This document shows positions 13,389-13,786 of a DNA stretch of 13,786 nt, in pieces (the first letter of the stretch is position 1; every line of letters starts with the position of its first letter). Below the pieces are notes generated by a model. The model was not told the DNA's origin. It did not search any database and was given only the letters and a program-made list of their open reading frames with translations. Made by a program: the position numbers and the translations under genes. The stretch covers positions 1 to 13,786 of the forward strand of contig DAQP01000030.1 of the NCBI GenBank assembly GCA_002504435.1, given 5' to 3'. The stretch comes from Euryarchaeota archaeon UBA438. Lineage in GTDB: Archaea; Thermoplasmatota; Poseidoniia; Poseidoniales; Thalassarchaeaceae.

Positions 13389-13786
13389 ATGGCGGACTCA
13401 CCTGTTAGCCACCATCCATCAGGAGACGATGAGCAATCTCAGCCATCTACCGACCAAAGGGCGCAGATGGAGCAGGCATATCAGCAGATGCAGAGGAAGA
13501 TGAGGATGTCCCAGATGGGAGACAACATCAAGCACAAAATAATGGTACTTTCCGGAAAGGGCGGAGTCGGCAAGACCACAGTAGCCACTGGCTTGGCGAT
13601 ATCCCTTGCAAAAAGAGGGATGAAGGTCGGCCTAATGGATATAGACATAACCGGACCAAACGTTCCAAAGATGCTGGGCCTTGAAGACGTCGAACTCCAC
13701 ATAGAGGATGGACAGATTTTCCCAGCTATCGGCCCAAATGGACTCAAGGTAATATCAATGGCATTCCTCATCGAGGATCCGGATAA
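13389..13786 (+). CDS. Mrp/ApbC-type Fe-S cluster carrier P-loop ATPase (3' partial)
   Basis: The frame stays open from ATG 13389 to the end of the window (132 codons), so only the N-terminal part is present. The deviant Walker A SGKGGVGKTT (55-64), then LMDIDITGPNVPKMLG (82-97, equivalent to the DADIYGPSIPRMLG of Mrp) and SMAFLIEDPD (123-132), identify an Mrp/ApbC/NBP35 ATPase, a soluble homodimeric scaffold or carrier that delivers iron-sulfur clusters. The first ~48 residues are polar, Gln/Met-rich and contain no Cys, so neither the N-terminal ferredoxin-like cluster of NBP35 nor a MIP18 (DUF59) domain is present. The C-terminal CxxC that binds the bridging cluster lies outside the window. 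Divergent from the arsC-type gene. Confidence 0.92.
   Translation, partial: MADSPVSHHPSGDDEQSQPSTDQRAQMEQAYQQMQRKMRMSQMGDNIKHKIMVLSGKGGVGKTTVATGLAISLAKRGMKVGLMDIDITGPNVPKMLGLEDVELHIEDGQIFPAIGPNGLKVISMAFLIEDPD

Noticed and set aside
1..13786. Mobile elements, CRISPR arrays, phage or defence genes
   Set aside because: No transposase or integrase motif, no regularly spaced direct repeats and no terminal inverted repeats were seen; the genes are housekeeping or surface functions.

Overview
The window looks like a compact, ordinary stretch of an archaeal chromosome. The evidence is a group II chaperonin (thermosome) subunit, a tRNA-Gly of archaeal/eukaryotic type, TATA-like promoters at archaeal spacing, and exported proteins with N-glycosylation sequons and C-terminal membrane anchors. 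These sit beside genes of bacterial flavour (DnaK, an SDR-type threonine dehydrogenase). This mix, with secreted peptidases and large surface proteins, fits a protein-eating Thermoplasmatota lineage such as Marine Group II (Poseidoniales). That placement is inference from gene content; no 16S or other marker is present.

Layout: (1) 1-951, 5'-truncated L-threonine 3-dehydrogenase, overlapping tail-to-tail with (2) a divergent thermosome subunit on the minus strand (939-2552). (3) A 144-bp divergent intergenic region with a CATATATG TATA-like box and an 8-bp inverted repeat. (4) A plus-strand pair: a methionine-rich protein with an Hsp20-like C-terminal domain (2697-3296), then DnaK (3324-5198). 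Together (2)-(4) form a chaperone island. (5) A minus-strand block (5200-9184) read as agmatinase, then exported M14 carboxypeptidase (ATGA overlap), then M17 leucyl aminopeptidase with its own likely promoter. (6) A plus-strand pair: a small conserved archaeal protein of unknown function with winged-helix-like features (9246-9662) and a 1022-residue secreted, single-anchor surface protein (9719-12787) with a degenerate Trp-centred repeat and Ig/cadherin-like domains. (7) A minus-strand tRNA-Gly(GCC) and an ArsC/low-molecular-weight phosphatase, divergent from (8) a 3'-truncated Mrp/ApbC-type Fe-S carrier ATPase that runs off the window.

Functional themes are protein folding (thermosome, Hsp20-like, DnaK), peptide and amino acid catabolism (M14 and M17 peptidases, threonine dehydrogenase, agmatinase) and a cell-surface protein. 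Genes are packed tightly, with two tail-to-tail pairs overlapping or nearly touching. I saw no insertion sequence, CRISPR array, phage gene or origin. No gene-free stretch exceeds 300 bases. The strongest items for a second look are the chaperone island (divergent chaperonin ATP motif, Met-rich triple-motif co-chaperone, dyad operator), the Trp-repeat surface protein, and an M14 peptidase whose specificity-pocket residue is Arg.
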